Origin: Chamaecyparis obtusa
Taxonomy: Eukaryota; Streptophyta; Pinopsida; Cupressales; Cupressaceae
Assembly (NCBI GenBank): GCA_027943335.1
Contig: BSBK01006038.1
Location: forward strand, 155,369 to 219,368
DNA length: 64,000 bases
Reading direction: 5' to 3'
The notes under the pieces were generated by a model that was given only the letters and a program-made list of their open reading frames with translations, made no database searches and was not told where the DNA came from. Positions within the stretch are counted from its first letter, which is position 1; every line of letters begins with the position of its first letter. Both the position numbers and the translations under genes were made by a program. Shown here one piece after another: positions 1 through 12,127 of this stretch.

Positions 1-169
1 TTGACTCAATGTCACTCTTCTCTTGTAGTTTCAACTTTCTCTTAGGCCTTCCAATAGCCTTGGTTTCCCTGACATATGTCTTTTTCTTGACTGGTTCATC
101 TACAACTTTTTTATTTCCTTTTAGTGTAGAGGTAGACCGAGTGGATGGTCTTACACTAGTAGGATTAGG
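1..169 (-). pseudogene. Downstream part of an unknown ORF split by an LTR element
   Basis: The minus strand is open from 169 to 1, 56 codons with no stop. The composition is rich in Lys, Arg, Ser and Thr, with a short basic GRPKRK stretch resembling an AT-hook core. Its frame matches that of the ORF ending at the other side of the LTR element at 4447: the 5-bp target-site duplication supplies a CCT codon on both sides. I therefore read 169-1 and 4934-4447 as one older ORF cut by the insertion. The family is not recognised; an old transposon protein or a host gene are both possible. The ORF runs off the left edge of the window. Confidence 0.5.
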
Positions 170-1127
170 TGACATAGGCAGAGGGATGGTGGGTCCAAAG
201 AAGGACAATCCAACCTTGCTGCTACAGAATACACAACGGATAACACAACAACACAAAATAAGGTATAATTGTTTAACTCTAATTTTCATTAACATGCCCA
301 GCTGTAAGGCCTTCCGGTTTAGGGCCAATTACAATTAGAAACAATTTTGGAAGATCATAGGATCTAATACAACACTAGCTAGTTTAGTTCTGAGACAAAT
401 CAAACACTGATGGAGACCCTAAGGTAGATCTAAACTTGAGCTCACAAGACTTCAAGCAATCTCCTTGTTCCCAAGTGTACAAACCACTAGCTCTGCAACC
501 TAAAACTATAAGATAACAATCTGATCTGCAAGATCATGCAAGATCTTTTCCATAACTTCACTTTTATCTAAATTCTCAGATCTACGAATAATCTCCACAC
601 TTCATGTATTCTGACTGATGTCTAAACAACTATCCAAACATCCCTATAAATACTAATATCCAACCACAAGTCGGCAAGGAGAAACAATTAATTCCTAAGC
701 CAGTCGGCTTCTACTACAAAAAAATATTAAATACCACAAATGGTCAGTTCTCAAATAGCCTTACAAAAATTTAATTCTCTATGTCGGCCTCAACCACTAC
801 ATAAGAGAATCCAACAAAATCTACCAAAAATAAATGCACCAAGTTAGCCAAGCAATTCTTCAAGAACTCCAGTCAGTGAGCCTCAACTACCAAGTACCAG
901 TGAATTGACCGAGCAAGCCAAGCATCACCGAGTACTATGTCAACCGAATGCCATAGGCACTACCGAGTACCACTTTCACCAAGAAATAGTAATTATTGAG
1001 CTCCTTCAGAGATCGAGCTTCCTTTCTTTAACCGAGATCATCGGTCAAAGCTGCAACCAAGTAACACAGAACCAAAATAACACACCACCATGTAGTTTTG
1101 TTGAATACCAAGAATGCCCCTACATCA
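170..1127 (-). repeat. 3' LTR of the gypsy-like element
   Basis: This 958-bp partner of the LTR at 3470-4446 shows many scattered substitutions. Several ORFs called in it (for example 905-1435 plus) are not supported as genes, because they are LTR sequence shared with the other copy. Confidence 0.85.
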
Positions 1128-1151
1128 GACATCCCAAGTTTGAAAAGATGT

Positions 1152-1735
1152 TCATATGTGAGAAGAACATCTTCCAGGATTCAACACATAGATGCCGAAA
1201 TGGTTCTTCACATACATGTCCTCCATCTTTACACTTTGCATCTCCTTCCACTTTTGCTTTCTCTGCCTCTTCAAGTCTTTCCTTGACAATGCACAAGCTA
1301 GATCTCCAAACTGATAATCTAACCTCTCAGAATCTGACAACTCAACTTGGTTACCAAAACATAGGTTACTCCTACCGAGAATTATATCCAGTAAAGGCAT
1401 CAATGAAAACTTCCTTTCATCCTTCTCAACAGTAAAAACATTTCTAACACAATCATATATAGATCTGCAATCATATTGCCAAGGTCTACCGAGCACTATA
1501 TCAAAACTATTCATCTCAACAATGTCACACAACACTTGATCCTTATACTGGCCAATCTGAACATTAATGAATCATTGTTCCCTAACTTCCAAAGCATGAT
1601 CATCTTGCAACCAACCAATCCTATAAGGATGTGGGTGTTTCATTCTATTCAAACCAAGGTTCTGAACCATGTCCTCAGCAACAAGGTTATCAGTACTACC
1701 ACTATCAATAATAACATTATAGAGTTTACCTCCTA
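1152..1735 (-). pseudogene. Retroviral-type aspartic protease fragment
   Basis: Reading the minus strand from 1735, the active-site segment VIIDSGSTDN has its DSG codons at 1706-1698. About 60 codons later the C-terminal part of the fold contains FDIVLGRPWQYD in the ORF at 1535-1152. Together these are the two conserved halves of a gypsy pepsin-like protease (clan AA). The two halves are in broken frames. The reverse transcriptase that should follow is missing and the 3' LTR begins 25 bp further on, so the internal deletion removed pol after the protease. Confidence 0.7.
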
Positions 1736-1849
1736 ATTTGCATCAGGTCCTAAACAAGTTGCTCCTCTGACAAGGTTTCTCCTTTGTACGAAGCAATGTT
1801 CACCAAAGCAGCAAGCTTTCTGATTCATGTTCATTCTATACTTCATTCA

Positions 1850-3279
1850 ACACTGCTATCCATCGGTCACCAAACTTCTTCTGTTGAGTACACTCAAAAG
1901 AATGATGGCCTTCACCTCCACAGTTGTAACAAGTACCCTTAAAGATAACCTTGTTACAAGTAGTGGTTGTCATTGCACCAAAAGATCGATCTTGTTAATG
2001 CTCGATACAACCACTAGACTTATAGAAGACACATGAGGCTGTTAAACCATGTCATGAATCCTGAGGGGAGCACTGACCATTTTTCCAACAATCTCCCCCT
2101 CAGCGTAACCCGAGGGGATTCACAAACTTGTGACCAAGCTCTGATATCACTTGTTACAAGTAGTGGTTGCCATTGCACCAAAAGATCGATCTTGTTAATG
2201 CCCGATACAACCACTAGACTTATAGAAGACACATGAGGCTGTTAAACCATGTCATGAATCCTGAGGGGAGTGCTGACCATTTTCCAAAAAACCTTCCATA
2301 TCTTCTTCTTTAGTTCCATAGGTTTCGGTTCATCCTCTACATCTGTCGGTTTATCCTTCACCGAGTGATCAACCTTTTCCTTCCCTCAGGAGTTACCATT
2401 TTGTTTCCTCTTCAACTTATCTTCTACCTTTAGTGCATACTGATAAGCATCCTCAACTGATTCAATCCTTAGCATACCAAGCTCATCCTGAATATTGAAT
2501 TTCAAACCATTCACATACCGAGCTACCTTTTCCTTACCGAGCTCCTGGTGACCAGACCAAATAGTAAGTTTGTAGAACTCCTCGGTATAATCTTCAATAG
2601 ACAGGTCCTTCTATTTTAGATTCTGTAACTTCTTAAACAACTCAAGCTCATAGTTAGCAGGTATGAACTTAGCTTTCAACTTAGTCACCATCAACCTCCA
2701 CCAATCGATCTTCATTTCACCTTCATCTTATCTATCTCTTTGTAGTTCTTTCCACCAACGAGCAACATGTCCTTTCAACTTTGTCTATGCTAATCTCACC
2801 CGAAGAGGATCTTCAATTTCTTCCAACTCAAAGAAATCTTCAAGTTCACCAATCCAATCAATCAGGTTCTTAGGATTCAAAGTACCAGAGAAAGTAGAAA
2901 CTTGCATTCAGTAATTACTACTTAATCGAGCTCCAGATCTAGGCAACTGAGCAGTTATGTCTTCACCAGATCTATCTCTCTGATCATCACCACTAGATCC
3001 AGTAGGTTCAAAGTCTTCAGAAGCTTCTTCATAGCCATCTTCAGTACCAACATTCTGAGGTACACCAGTAACAACTCTTACGATCTCGGTGATCACGTCA
3101 CTCTTCATCAATTCCATCTCAAATCTAAAATCTGATTTCACCTTTTCTGTAATCCTAGATGCCATAATATCATAGAGATAAGCAATTACTCTAGGGTCTA
3201 ATCTTCTCAAAGGCATCCTTAAAGATATGCAAAACCCTCTGCAGCAAACCCTCACTGACCACCTTGTGACAATCTCCAA
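1850..3279 (-). pseudogene. Degenerate gag with CCHC zinc knuckle
   Basis: An N-terminal open segment (3279-2908, starting MEIVTRWSV) precedes a Retrotrans_gag-like core read between about 2900 and 2300. The core has the patterns WIGELEDFFELEE, GHVARWWKEL and YTEEFYKL, interrupted by several stops. After a TRIM insertion the frame reaches a zinc knuckle at 1931-1890, C-Y-N-C-x4-H-x4-C, a CX2CX4HX4C motif. The protein would bind and package element RNA. Stops in the core and the TRIM mean no full-length gag can be made. Confidence 0.7.
1952..2289 (-). mobile_element. TRIM (terminal-repeat retrotransposon in miniature)
   Basis: Two direct repeats of 139 and 138 bp (1952-2090 and 2152-2289) flank only 61 bp. 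The minus strand has TGTTGGAAAA at the LTR start and ACTTGTAACA at its end. A primer-binding site (TGATATCAGAGC, 2149-2138) lies 2 bp inside the 5' LTR and a polypurine tract (AGGGGGAGAT, 2100-2091) abuts the 3' LTR. AACCT occurs on both sides (1947-1951 and 2290-2294), a perfect 5-bp target-site duplication. It encodes nothing and would be mobilised in trans. It sits in the gag of the larger element, just upstream of the zinc knuckle. Confidence 0.93.
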
Positions 3280-3454
3280 GTTGTAAGCAAGTCATATCTC
3301 AACCTACAACCTTACAAAGATAACTAGGGCACGATTCCACAAGTTCAGTGCCATAGATCTGCAACAAATATCATACAATCTCTTCACCAACAAGATCAAC
3401 TTCACAAGATCAACCTTGCTAGGTCAATCAGTTCTACTCCACAAGATCTACTCT

Positions 3455-3466
3455 TGCTCTGATACC
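3455..3466 (-). other. Primer-binding site, initiator tRNA-Met type
   Basis: The minus strand reads TGGTATCAGAGC a few bases inside the 5' LTR end at 3470. This is the usual plant LTR-retrotransposon match to the 3' end of initiator tRNA-Met, and it fixes the element's orientation. Confidence 0.8.
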
Positions 3467-3469
3467 ACC

Positions 3470-4446
3470 TGACGCAAGTAGAGGGATGGTGGGTCCAATG
3501 AAGGACAGTCCAACCTTTCTACTACAAAATACACAATGGATAACACAAAAACACAACACAAAGTATAATTATTTAACTCTGATTTTCATTAACATGCCTG
3601 GCTGTAAGGCCTTCTGGGTTAGGGCCAATTACAATTAGAAACAATTCTGCAAGATCATAGGATCCAATACAACACTAGCTAGTTTAGTTCTAAGACAAAT
3701 CAGACACTGATCGAGACCCTAAGGCAGAACTAAACTTGAGCTCGCAAGCCTCCAAGAAATCTCATTGTTCCCAAGTGTACAAACCACTAGCTCTGCAACC
3801 TAAAATTATCAGATAACAATATGATCTTCAAGATCATGCAAGATCTTTTCCACAACTTCACTTCTATCTAAATTCTTAGATCTGTGAACAATCTCCACAC
3901 TTCATGTCTTCTGAATGATGTCTAAACAACTATCCAAACATCCCTATAAATACTAATCTCCAACCACAAGTTGGCAAGGAGAAATAATCAATTCCTAATC
4001 TAGTCGACTTCTAATACAAACAAATATTAAATGCCACAAATGGTCAGCTCTCAAATAGCCTTACAAAAATTTAATTCTCTATGTCAACCTCAACCACTAC
4101 ATAGGAGAATCCAACAAAAGCTACCAACAATAAATGCACCAAGTCAGCCAAGCAATTCTTCAAGAACTCCAGTCGGTGAGCCTCAACTACCAAGCAATAG
4201 TAAATAAACTGAGCACTAGTGAACTGACCGAGCAAGCCAAGCATCATTGAGCACTATGTCGACCAAGCGCCATAGGCACTATTGAGTACCACTTTCACTG
4301 AGTAATAGTGATTACCGAGTTCCTTTAGAGATCGAGCTTCCTTTCTTTAACCGAGACCATCAGTCAAAGCTACAACCGAGTAACACATAACCAAAATAAC
4401 ACACCACCATGCAATTTTGCTGAATACCAAGAATGCCCCTGCATCA
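3470..4446 (-). repeat. 5' LTR of the gypsy-like element
   Basis: This 977-bp LTR matches 170-1127 along its length. On the minus strand it starts TGATGCAGGGGC and ends TTGCGTCA, so the termini are inverted. A primer-binding site follows it directly. Confidence 0.85.
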
Positions 4447-4934
4447 CTAGGGGTTTCCTTCTTGATATTCATCTTCTTCTTCCCCTTTATTGTTAAAGGT
4501 TCAACAATAAATTCCTCAACTTCATCGACATCAACAATACCTACTTTCTCAATTAAATCACTAATCATTTTACTAGTTTTCCTTAAATCATTCGGTATCA
4601 ATATACCAATTCTAATCTTCTCCTTCACCTCTTCATAGGTACCATACTGAGTTGCATTTGTATCTTTTGGCTTCTCCAAAATTCCTTTAATATATACAAT
4701 GGTTGCATCAATATTCATTTCGTAGGCCATCAGGAGTAGCCACTCATTTCTAGGCTCTACTACCCTTATTATCCACACATCAGTGTTCACTTCAAAACAT
4801 AACTCATCTTTAGATTCCTCTACTAATTGTGGTGGAATATTATATCTTTTATGCATCCTAGATTGAAATTTAGTGAAATAATCATCTATAATAACATTAA
4901 AGTTTTCTAGAATGAAATTTAGTGAAATAATCAT
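4447..4934 (-). pseudogene. Unknown ORF interrupted by the LTR element
   Basis: This minus-strand ORF (starting MIISLNFILENF) is open for about 160 codons before it enters the LTR at 4446. It has alternating acidic and basic stretches and no zinc finger, transmembrane segment or recognisable catalytic motif. Its frame continues at 169-1 across the insertion. Near its start a 46-48-bp stretch is duplicated in tandem (about 4863-4907 and 4911-4955). Related open minus-strand patches continue upstream beyond the TIR element at 5017-6004, for instance at 6173-6050. I do not recognise the family; it may be an old transposon gene. Confidence 0.45.
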
Positions 4935-5016
4935 CTATAATAACATTAAAGTTATTACTCATGCTTTGAATATAATTACTGATTTGATAAAATATTGGTT
5001 TATTAGCACTAAAATT

Positions 5017-6004
5017 GGGGTGAACCCACAATAGTGGGTTACACTTTTTTGCCTGAATGGACACTGAACTCTACATTTTTAAAAAAACTTTTAGATTCAG
5101 ATGCATATTATCGTTAAACCATTTGAAATCAAAAGATGAAGTACATTAGAGTCTTTTAGGATTTTCTATCTAGATTCTAAATATTTATTTTTTATTTATT
5201 TTTGAATTGATTTGAATGGTTTTTTCTTTCTCCCACAAAAATGGGTATGTTGTTGAAAACATCATTTTTAAAGAGTTACATTATTTTCATAGAGCATAAC
5301 TTTTTCCTAAAATAGATGCCAATGTGATTATTTTTAATTTAGTTTTGTAACATCCATACAGAGGGCATGCCATTGCCTTGATGACATTATCATGATTATT
5401 GAATATTTTATTAACATTTGAAGTTGAATAAACGGTATTTTGACATACCCTGACTACATAGCTTATAACTTGTCGTGTATTTGTCCAATTTCATTTTTTT
5501 TTTGATAGAAAGAGAACTTCAATACCTAGGAAATAGATATTTTTTAGAATTTTTTTCTCTCATTTACTATTTTTTCATAATCGTCAAACATAGAGTAGAC
5601 ATACGGTGACAAATTTATGTTTAGGAAAACTAAAAATACAAAGTCATATTAAACTTAATATATATTAACATTAAATCATTGGAAAGATTTTTGTCAGTAG
5701 TAACTTACTACATAGATAGGTTTGTCAAATGGATTCATTTGATCTTCCAAAAGATAAAGTCGAAGAGGTTTTTTGTTATCATTTTAATAGGTGTGAAGGA
5801 GATTCCATTGTAGGTATGAATGAGAAGTATAGATGTTATATCAATGTTTTTCCTATTTAAGAGGCTTTGAGCTAACCATCTATATTTAATTCCTTCAAAT
5901 GGAACCTTTCAAGGCTTAAATCATCATATTTTATTAAAAATGTGTTATTTCAGCAAAAATCAACATGTCTAAAAAAGTGTAACCCACTATTGTGGGGTCA
6001 CCCT
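5017..6004. mobile_element. Non-coding element with 34-bp terminal inverted repeats
   Basis: The left end (5017-5050) reads GGGGTGAACCCACAATAGTG and continues to a T-run. The right end (5971-6004) is its reverse complement, with differences only in the outermost bases and one internal base. The interior is AT-rich with no supported ORF, which fits a MITE-like or internally deleted DNA transposon of 988 bp. I could not identify a convincing target-site duplication, so the superfamily is open. It separates two patches of the unknown minus-strand ORF, suggesting insertion there. Confidence 0.75.
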
Positions 6005-7450
6005 ATGACTTCACCAATTGTTGGAAATAAATTTTGAATGTAAAACAATATTCATACCAATAATTGGAAAAACTTCAAATTTTTTGACTTGGCCTTCCGA
6101 ATTGTGTTCATATTGTCATCGAGTTGCTTCAATAAAATATCACATAAGTCAATTTTTATATCTATCTTCGCCATCTTTTAAGCAATGTCTATAGCTCCAC
6201 AGGGTACATTCTCTACCCTAGATGATTGGAATATCCTATATGACATGATATTCTATGCATACTTTATCTCGGGGTCTTTAATTATAGAATTTTTTAAGCC
6301 TCTTCGATCCCATTTGGCTTTGGTCAACTCATGGATTTTGTTTTTGTTGGTTTGTTTGTAGGCTCTCAGTCTATCACCAACCATAAATCGAGTAACTATA
6401 TGTAGAAAATATTTTTTTTATGTTTACTAGCCATCTAACCATATTAGCTTGTCATGATTTTTTCTCAAAACTATTTTGATCCATTCATGCTTGAACACTG
6501 TCAGTACATGCATTGCATGAACGAAACCCTTTGACTGTAGGTGAATGAAGTTGTTTTTCAATTTCTTGTTAACACATAACTTATTGTATGATGCATCTAT
6601 CTCTTCTTAAAAAATATCCTCAATCTTCCAAGGGATGAAGGTGCAAATGTCTTCAATCAAAATTACTCTTGGTGAGATTAGAGACAGGGCTCCAGATTTA
6701 TCTATTTCTAGAGCAAAGGTGGGTGAAGGTTTTTATTTTGGATTGACTGGGTCAATCTTCTCAACAATGATTGGTTTTTGTATCTTGAGTGTTATTTGAT
6801 CCTTAAAATATCTCAAAAAAATCCTAGGGTTCAAATGAAATAGAAATATAATCTCTCAATCAGCCCGATGAATACTTTAAATACCTTGAATGATCTTATA
6901 TGTGCTAAGAATTCTCAATTAAATACTCAAAAATAGCTCTTTGATCTTGTTCTTTCTCTGCTCAAATTTGCTTGCAAGAATGTAAATTAAAAATGATGTG
7001 TCTTGCCCACTATTTAGAGATTTCAATTTAGGTTAGGGCATATAATGACTATAAATGCATTAAATGCTTCTTTACCTAACTTTATTTGACCATTAAACCA
7101 AACTATGCTTTTCTTTACCAAATGTAACATAATAAATCAAATGCTTTACCGATCATCATATGAAATTAAAATTTCACAATACTTATCCAAATGCATCTTA
7201 ACATGCTAATATGAATCTTAGTGCTAAATCTAGGGATCGATTTAAGATAATCTTTAAGTTATCAGATCCTATTCAAACCTTAACCGATTAAGTGAAGATA
7301 GGTGCACCTGATCCAGAGGATGTGGTGCAATTAAATATTCCCATTTCTGTTCCATTATCTTGTGACTTTATTCTTCGTATCTTGTTCATTTGTTCTCAGA
7401 TTCCATTAACATTTATTGGAGTCTTTTAACTCGGTTGTTCTTCCATTGAA
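6005..7450 (-). other. Degenerate remnant, no intact gene
   Basis: Short minus-strand open patches occur, for example 6173-6050 (starting MAKIDIKIDL) and others around 6450-6600 with HAMHVLTVFKHEW. They look like upstream parts of the same unknown ORF as 4934-4447, broken by stops. No RNA gene or repeat boundary is visible. The rest is AT-rich sequence in which I see nothing. Confidence 0.3.
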
Positions 7451-8700
7451 TTCTTATTTTGGTACCTACAGTCCTTAGTATGGTGAACGACTTTGTGGCA
7501 ATGAAAGCAAGTCATTGTAGAGTTTCTTCATTACTTCCTATTATTCATCCCATGCATCCTAAAGAAATTAATAGATATATGACGGAATCTTCTACGTTTA
7601 GTACAAGTAATCCTTGTATTATAATCCCATGGTATTGTAGGACCTTGTCGGTTGTTGTCAACATTCTATTTGTTGGGCACCCATTTCTTATTTCTTCTTT
7701 GAGACTTTCATTCTTTAGATTTGTGACCATATTTATTTCATTTATTACAATAACTATCAAAAATTGGATTTCTTGGAGTGTTCATAAATCTTGATCTACA
7801 CACAAATGCCTTATGTCAAAATTATTGCAATTATAACAATAACCTTTGAATTTAGGAGAATTTAATGGATTACCTCTCTTTCTTTTGCAAATATTAGTTG
7901 TATGTCCTAGTTTCCCATAATGATAACATGTATTATTCTTAGACTTTGGTGGGGTTGAAGCTTTGTCTTTTTTGGTTCCCTGTTTGGAGGACTCACGCTT
8001 CTCAGTAATATTGTATGCATTGAAACTAAGTCCAAAGGTGTCATTAGGTTGCCTTTGATTTTTTAATTGTTCATCCAGAACCTTCCATGATTTTTCATTT
8101 CTTTTCATAATTTTATTAGCATCTTTCTCAGCTTTCAGATCATTTTTCAATTGTTCATTTAGATCTCAATTCTACAATCTCCCTGACTTTCCTAGCAACA
8201 TCCTAATTTTCCATCACAGGTTGATCTATCAAGTTGTAGTGTGTTTGTGTCAACCTCATGATTTCTCTATCTTTCTCATCTAATCTTATATTCATTTATC
8301 TTCTTTCATCTTCTGCAGTTCTTTTGTCATCCTCATCTTTTCCCTTTTATTCCAAGATCTCCCACATCCTTACCAATTGTGCTTCTTGTTCTCTTTTCAT
8401 TGTTTTGACCTCATCACCTAGATTCTTTTTTTTTTTAGATAGTTTTGATATGATTGCATAAGATTCATCAGACATGCTTCCCTCAGATTATTCTTCATGT
8501 TCTTCAACATTATCTTGACTATCTTTACATTGTAATGCAAGTTCTTTCCTTTTGTTGATTGAGTGTTCTAGTTTTCTGCTTAGTTCTTCAATATGCTCAT
8601 TAGCCATCTTCAACTCTCTTTCCATATTGTAAATTATTCTTTTGTACCTGTGTCTTTCTATTCTTCCAGATATTTCCTCTCAAGTGACTAAACTTATTAA
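7300..8700 (-). pseudogene. Copia-type gag remnant with three zinc knuckles
   Basis: The minus strand from about 8700 encodes a degenerate Copia gag. The ORF at 8150-7782 contains C-Y-H-Y-G-K-L-G-H-x4-C (second Cys replaced by Tyr) and then a second knuckle, C-Y-N-C ... H-L-C. In another frame a third, intact CX2CX4HX4C knuckle lies at 7509-7468 (C-F-H-C-x4-H-x4-C). Upstream sequence is Lys/Glu-rich and coiled-coil-like, as in plant Copia gag. The gag follows a tRNA-Met primer-binding site at 8723-8712, which gives the orientation. No protease, integrase or RT follows on the left, so the element is truncated. Confidence 0.7.
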
Positions 8701-8711
8701 TAAGAGACTAA

Positions 8712-8723
8712 GCTCTGATACCA
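8712..8723 (-). other. Primer-binding site of the minus-strand Copia element
   Basis: The minus strand reads TGGTATCAGAGC between the Copia gag on its downstream side and a candidate LTR end (CA at 8731-8730) on its upstream side. Confidence 0.75.
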
Positions 8724-8729
8724 ATTAAT

Positions 8730-9850
8730 TGATTTAGGTGTGGAAAGTTAAATATTGAGAGGGGAGGGGTGATTCAATACTTCAAATCACTTTTTAAACT
8801 TTTCTAAACTTCCTTAACATTCATTTACTGATTACTTAACCTTTGCATGTATCACAATGAAAATAAAACATATAATAATCATTAACACATAAAACATTGA
8901 TTTTTATATCATAGAAATCCTTGTTAGGGGATAAAAACCGTGGTGGGGATGACACCCACAACTCTTCCCTACTGTAGGAATATTGTTGCTCGGTTAGAGC
9001 TAAAATGCTTAGCTATTTATGATAGATTACCCTATTAAAGGTATTAACCTTGTTAAGAGATCTAATACTTCTAAGTCTACTCTGTTAAGATATTCCACAA
9101 CTCTAATCTAAGAATTGTACCCGAATAAAGGATTTATACATAAGATTGTTAAGATTTTCTTGGTTAAGAGACATACAATTCCGATTAACTTTTAATCAAC
9201 AATAATAAAATGTTTGTCAAATGTGCATCAACAAATACTTATTAGACTCTATATGTTCATCAATCCATTACCTCATATTATGTATCCATCATATAGCCAA
9301 TTCAGTACTTGGTAGCTTGATTTTGAATCTCTTCTTGAATGTTCTGATAGTCGGTAGCTTCTCTGTTTATTCACCTTCTTCTCTGATCTACAATCTCTAA
9401 TTTCTCTTCACACATGCATATGCTACCACACTGATCTTGTCACCTTGATCTTCTTATATATTATACTTCTTGAAGCAGTGCTAGAAGTTCTAGAATCTTC
9501 TCCTTTAAGCGGTGCTAGCATTGGGTATACTTCCAATGCATATCCACCCATTTTTCCCATTGGTTACACTCACCTTTTAATCATGTGTAATTATTATATT
9601 TCAATTTCCAATGTTTTGTTATTCAATCTTCACAAGATTTGTAAACCATTTTTTGATCTGTGTCCATGTTCAATGTACTTCAAATTTATTTAGTGTTGGC
9701 CTGCACTGCTTGGTGCTTAGATGTAGCTCACCGGTCTTTATACTTTCTTTCTCTTTAGCAAAATTCCATGTTAGCTTATTCCTTTTACCGATTGATTTCT
9801 CTACCTTACCGACTCATCTTGTCTTACTTACCGAATGAATTTGACAAACA
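8730..9850 (-). repeat. Candidate 5' LTR of the minus-strand Copia element
   Basis: Read on the minus strand, the segment could start TGTTTGTCAAATTC (9850) and ends CCTAAATCA just before the primer-binding site. Near the end it has a C-rich stretch (CACCCCTCCCCTC) typical of the U5 side of plant SIRE/Angela-like Copia LTRs. The outer limit is uncertain. Most of it (from about 8885) recurs at about 10990-12005. Confidence 0.5.
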
Positions 9851-9975
9851 TAATGACTTCCATATGGCTAATTAAAAAAAATTTAACTCTTAGGAGTATT
9901 TTTTATTCCTTGCCAGATGAGCTTTATGTTTATTCATCATATTTATGACTCTATCATTTGTTAAAATAAAGGCAT

Positions 9976-10820
9976 TGTTATCATTCAATTGTGACACTTA
10001 TTTGATTTATCATACTTTGTTAAGGAAGTATGAAATTGTTTCAATTGAGAAATTTTAGAACAATTTGTAAAAAGAGATTATATTATTTTGAAGACATATT
10101 AAAGCATAAGTTTTCGAGTTTGGTTATCATGGTAGTTTTGATTTAGTTTTCAAATCAAGGACATTATAAATATATTATATTGAACATTTTCAAGAGTGAG
10201 AGATGCAGAGAAATGTGTGAAGATGTATAAAAGGAATATCTTTCTTGAGTGTATTCTATTTTTGGACACACTATTTTGTAATGATCTTATTCATCATACC
10301 AATTGTATGGTAGTACTTTAAAAAATGATGTAAAGATCTATATTGAATCCATATAATATAATATTATGTATAAAGTCACACATACTAAAAAATATATTGT
10401 ATGATATTTTAATATTTTTGTTGTACTTATGATTCTGAGTCTTAGGTGATGAGAGCCCTGAATATGTTAAGGACAGAAACAAAGATGCCACTCTATGATT
10501 GAATTTTAAAAACTAATTGAGAAAGTTAGTGTGATAGCCAATGAGACACATTGTTAATTGGATGCACTAGCCAATGAGGCATTGTAAATAACATATTTTA
10601 GATAAGCCTTATGGAAACTTTGAGTGATTTTATTTCCTAGAGGGATTCCACTAAGGAAAATCCCTTGTATCAAACTACTGTGTATAGTTAATTATATTAT
10701 TGTTCATTATACTATTATTTTATATTGTGTAAACAAGTTAAAATTTGAAAAAGAGAGATTATTTATGAACACTAATTTACCCCCGCCCCCGGCCCTCTTA
10801 GTGTTCAATGTAATTTGACA
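9976..10820 (+). repeat. Plus-strand Copia LTR, first copy
   Basis: This 845-bp block starts TGTTATC and ends TTTGACA, and is followed within 3 bp by TGTATCAGATCC, a degenerate tRNA-Met primer-binding site. Its 3' part has the C-rich stretch ACCCCCGCCCCCGG followed by CTCTTAGTGTTC, as in SIRE/Angela-like Copia LTRs. Confidence 0.6.
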
Positions 10821-12127
10821 AGTTGTATCAGATCCACACCTTTAACAAGTCTATTTAAATTAAAGGTTTTCCTGGAACTGGAGTACTTGTTATGGCTATT
10901 CAAGTAGGCCTCTTTGAAATTGGAGTTATAGGTGATGTCTATTGTTGGTTATATACATTACTGCAATAAATCATTGTATAATAATCATCAAAACAATAAT
11001 TTTGGTATCATAGAAATCCTTGTTAGATGATAAAAATTGTAATGGGAATGACACCCACAACTCTTCACTACTATAGGAATAAAGTTTCTCGATTAGAGCT
11101 ACAATGCTTAGCTATTTCTAATAGCTTATCCTGTTAAAGGTATTAACCCTGTTAAGAGTTCTAAGACTGCTAAGTCTACTATGTTAAGATATTTGACAAC
11201 TTTAATCTAATAATTGTACTCAGTTAAGGGATTTATATACTTAAGATATGTTAAGATCTGCATGGTTAAGAGACATACAATTTTGATTAAATTTTATTCA
11301 ACAACAATAAAATGTCTATCAAATGTACAACAACAAATACTTATCAGAATCTATATGTTCATCAATCCATTACCTCATATTATGTATCCATCATATAACT
11401 AATTGTGTACTCGGTAGCTTGATTTTGAATCTCTTTTTGAATGTTCTGATAGTCAGTAACTTCTCTGTTTATTCACCTTATTCTCTAATCTACAATCTCC
11501 AATTACTCTTCACACATGCATATGCTACCACATTGATCTTTTCACCTTGATCTTCTTATATGTTATACTTCTTGAAGTAGTACTAGAAGCTCTAGAATCT
11601 TCTTCTTTAAGAGATGCTAGCATTGGGTACACTTCTAATGCATATCCATCCATTTTTCCCATTGGTTAAACTCACCTTGTAATCATGTGTAATCATTATA
11701 TTTTAATTTCCAATGTTCCATTGTTTGATCTCCTCAAGATTTCTAAACCATGTTTTGATCGGTGTCCATGTTCAATGTACGTAGAATTCATCTAGTAATG
11801 GCCTGCATGGTAATACATTTACTCTCTCTTAGATCTTGGTTCTTGGATGTACCTCATTCGGTCTCTATACTATGTACCTCATTCGGTCTCTATACTTTCT
11901 TTCTCTTTACTAAAATTTCTTGTTAGCTTATTCCTTTTACCGTTTGCTTTATCTACCTTACCAACTCATCTTATCTTCCTTATTGAATAACTTTGACAAA
12001 CATAATGACTTCCATATAACTAATGACAACAACATTAACTCTTCGGAGTATATGTTATTCCTTTCTAGTTGAGTTTTATGTTTATTCATCATGTTTATGA
12101 TTCTATCATTTGTTGAAAGGGAGGTAT

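Larger units (their letters stand above)
170..4446 (-). mobile_element. Internally deleted Ty3/gypsy-like LTR retrotransposon
   Basis: Two direct repeats (170-1127 and 3470-4446) bound the element. Each begins TGATG and ends CGTCA when read on the minus strand. The outer flanks carry TTAGG (165-169) and CTAGG (4447-4451), a 5-bp target-site duplication with one mismatch. The order on the minus strand is 5' LTR, primer-binding site, gag, CCHC zinc knuckle, aspartic protease, 3' LTR. Reverse transcriptase, RNase H and integrase are absent: the protease region runs almost straight into the 3' LTR, so the element could move only with help from elsewhere. A TRIM lies inside its gag. Stops and frameshifts show it is old. 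Confidence 0.85.

Noticed and set aside
905..1435. 176-codon plus-strand ORF
   Set aside because: It lies across the 3' LTR and antisense to the protease fragment; no domain, and the LTR partner does not keep the frame.
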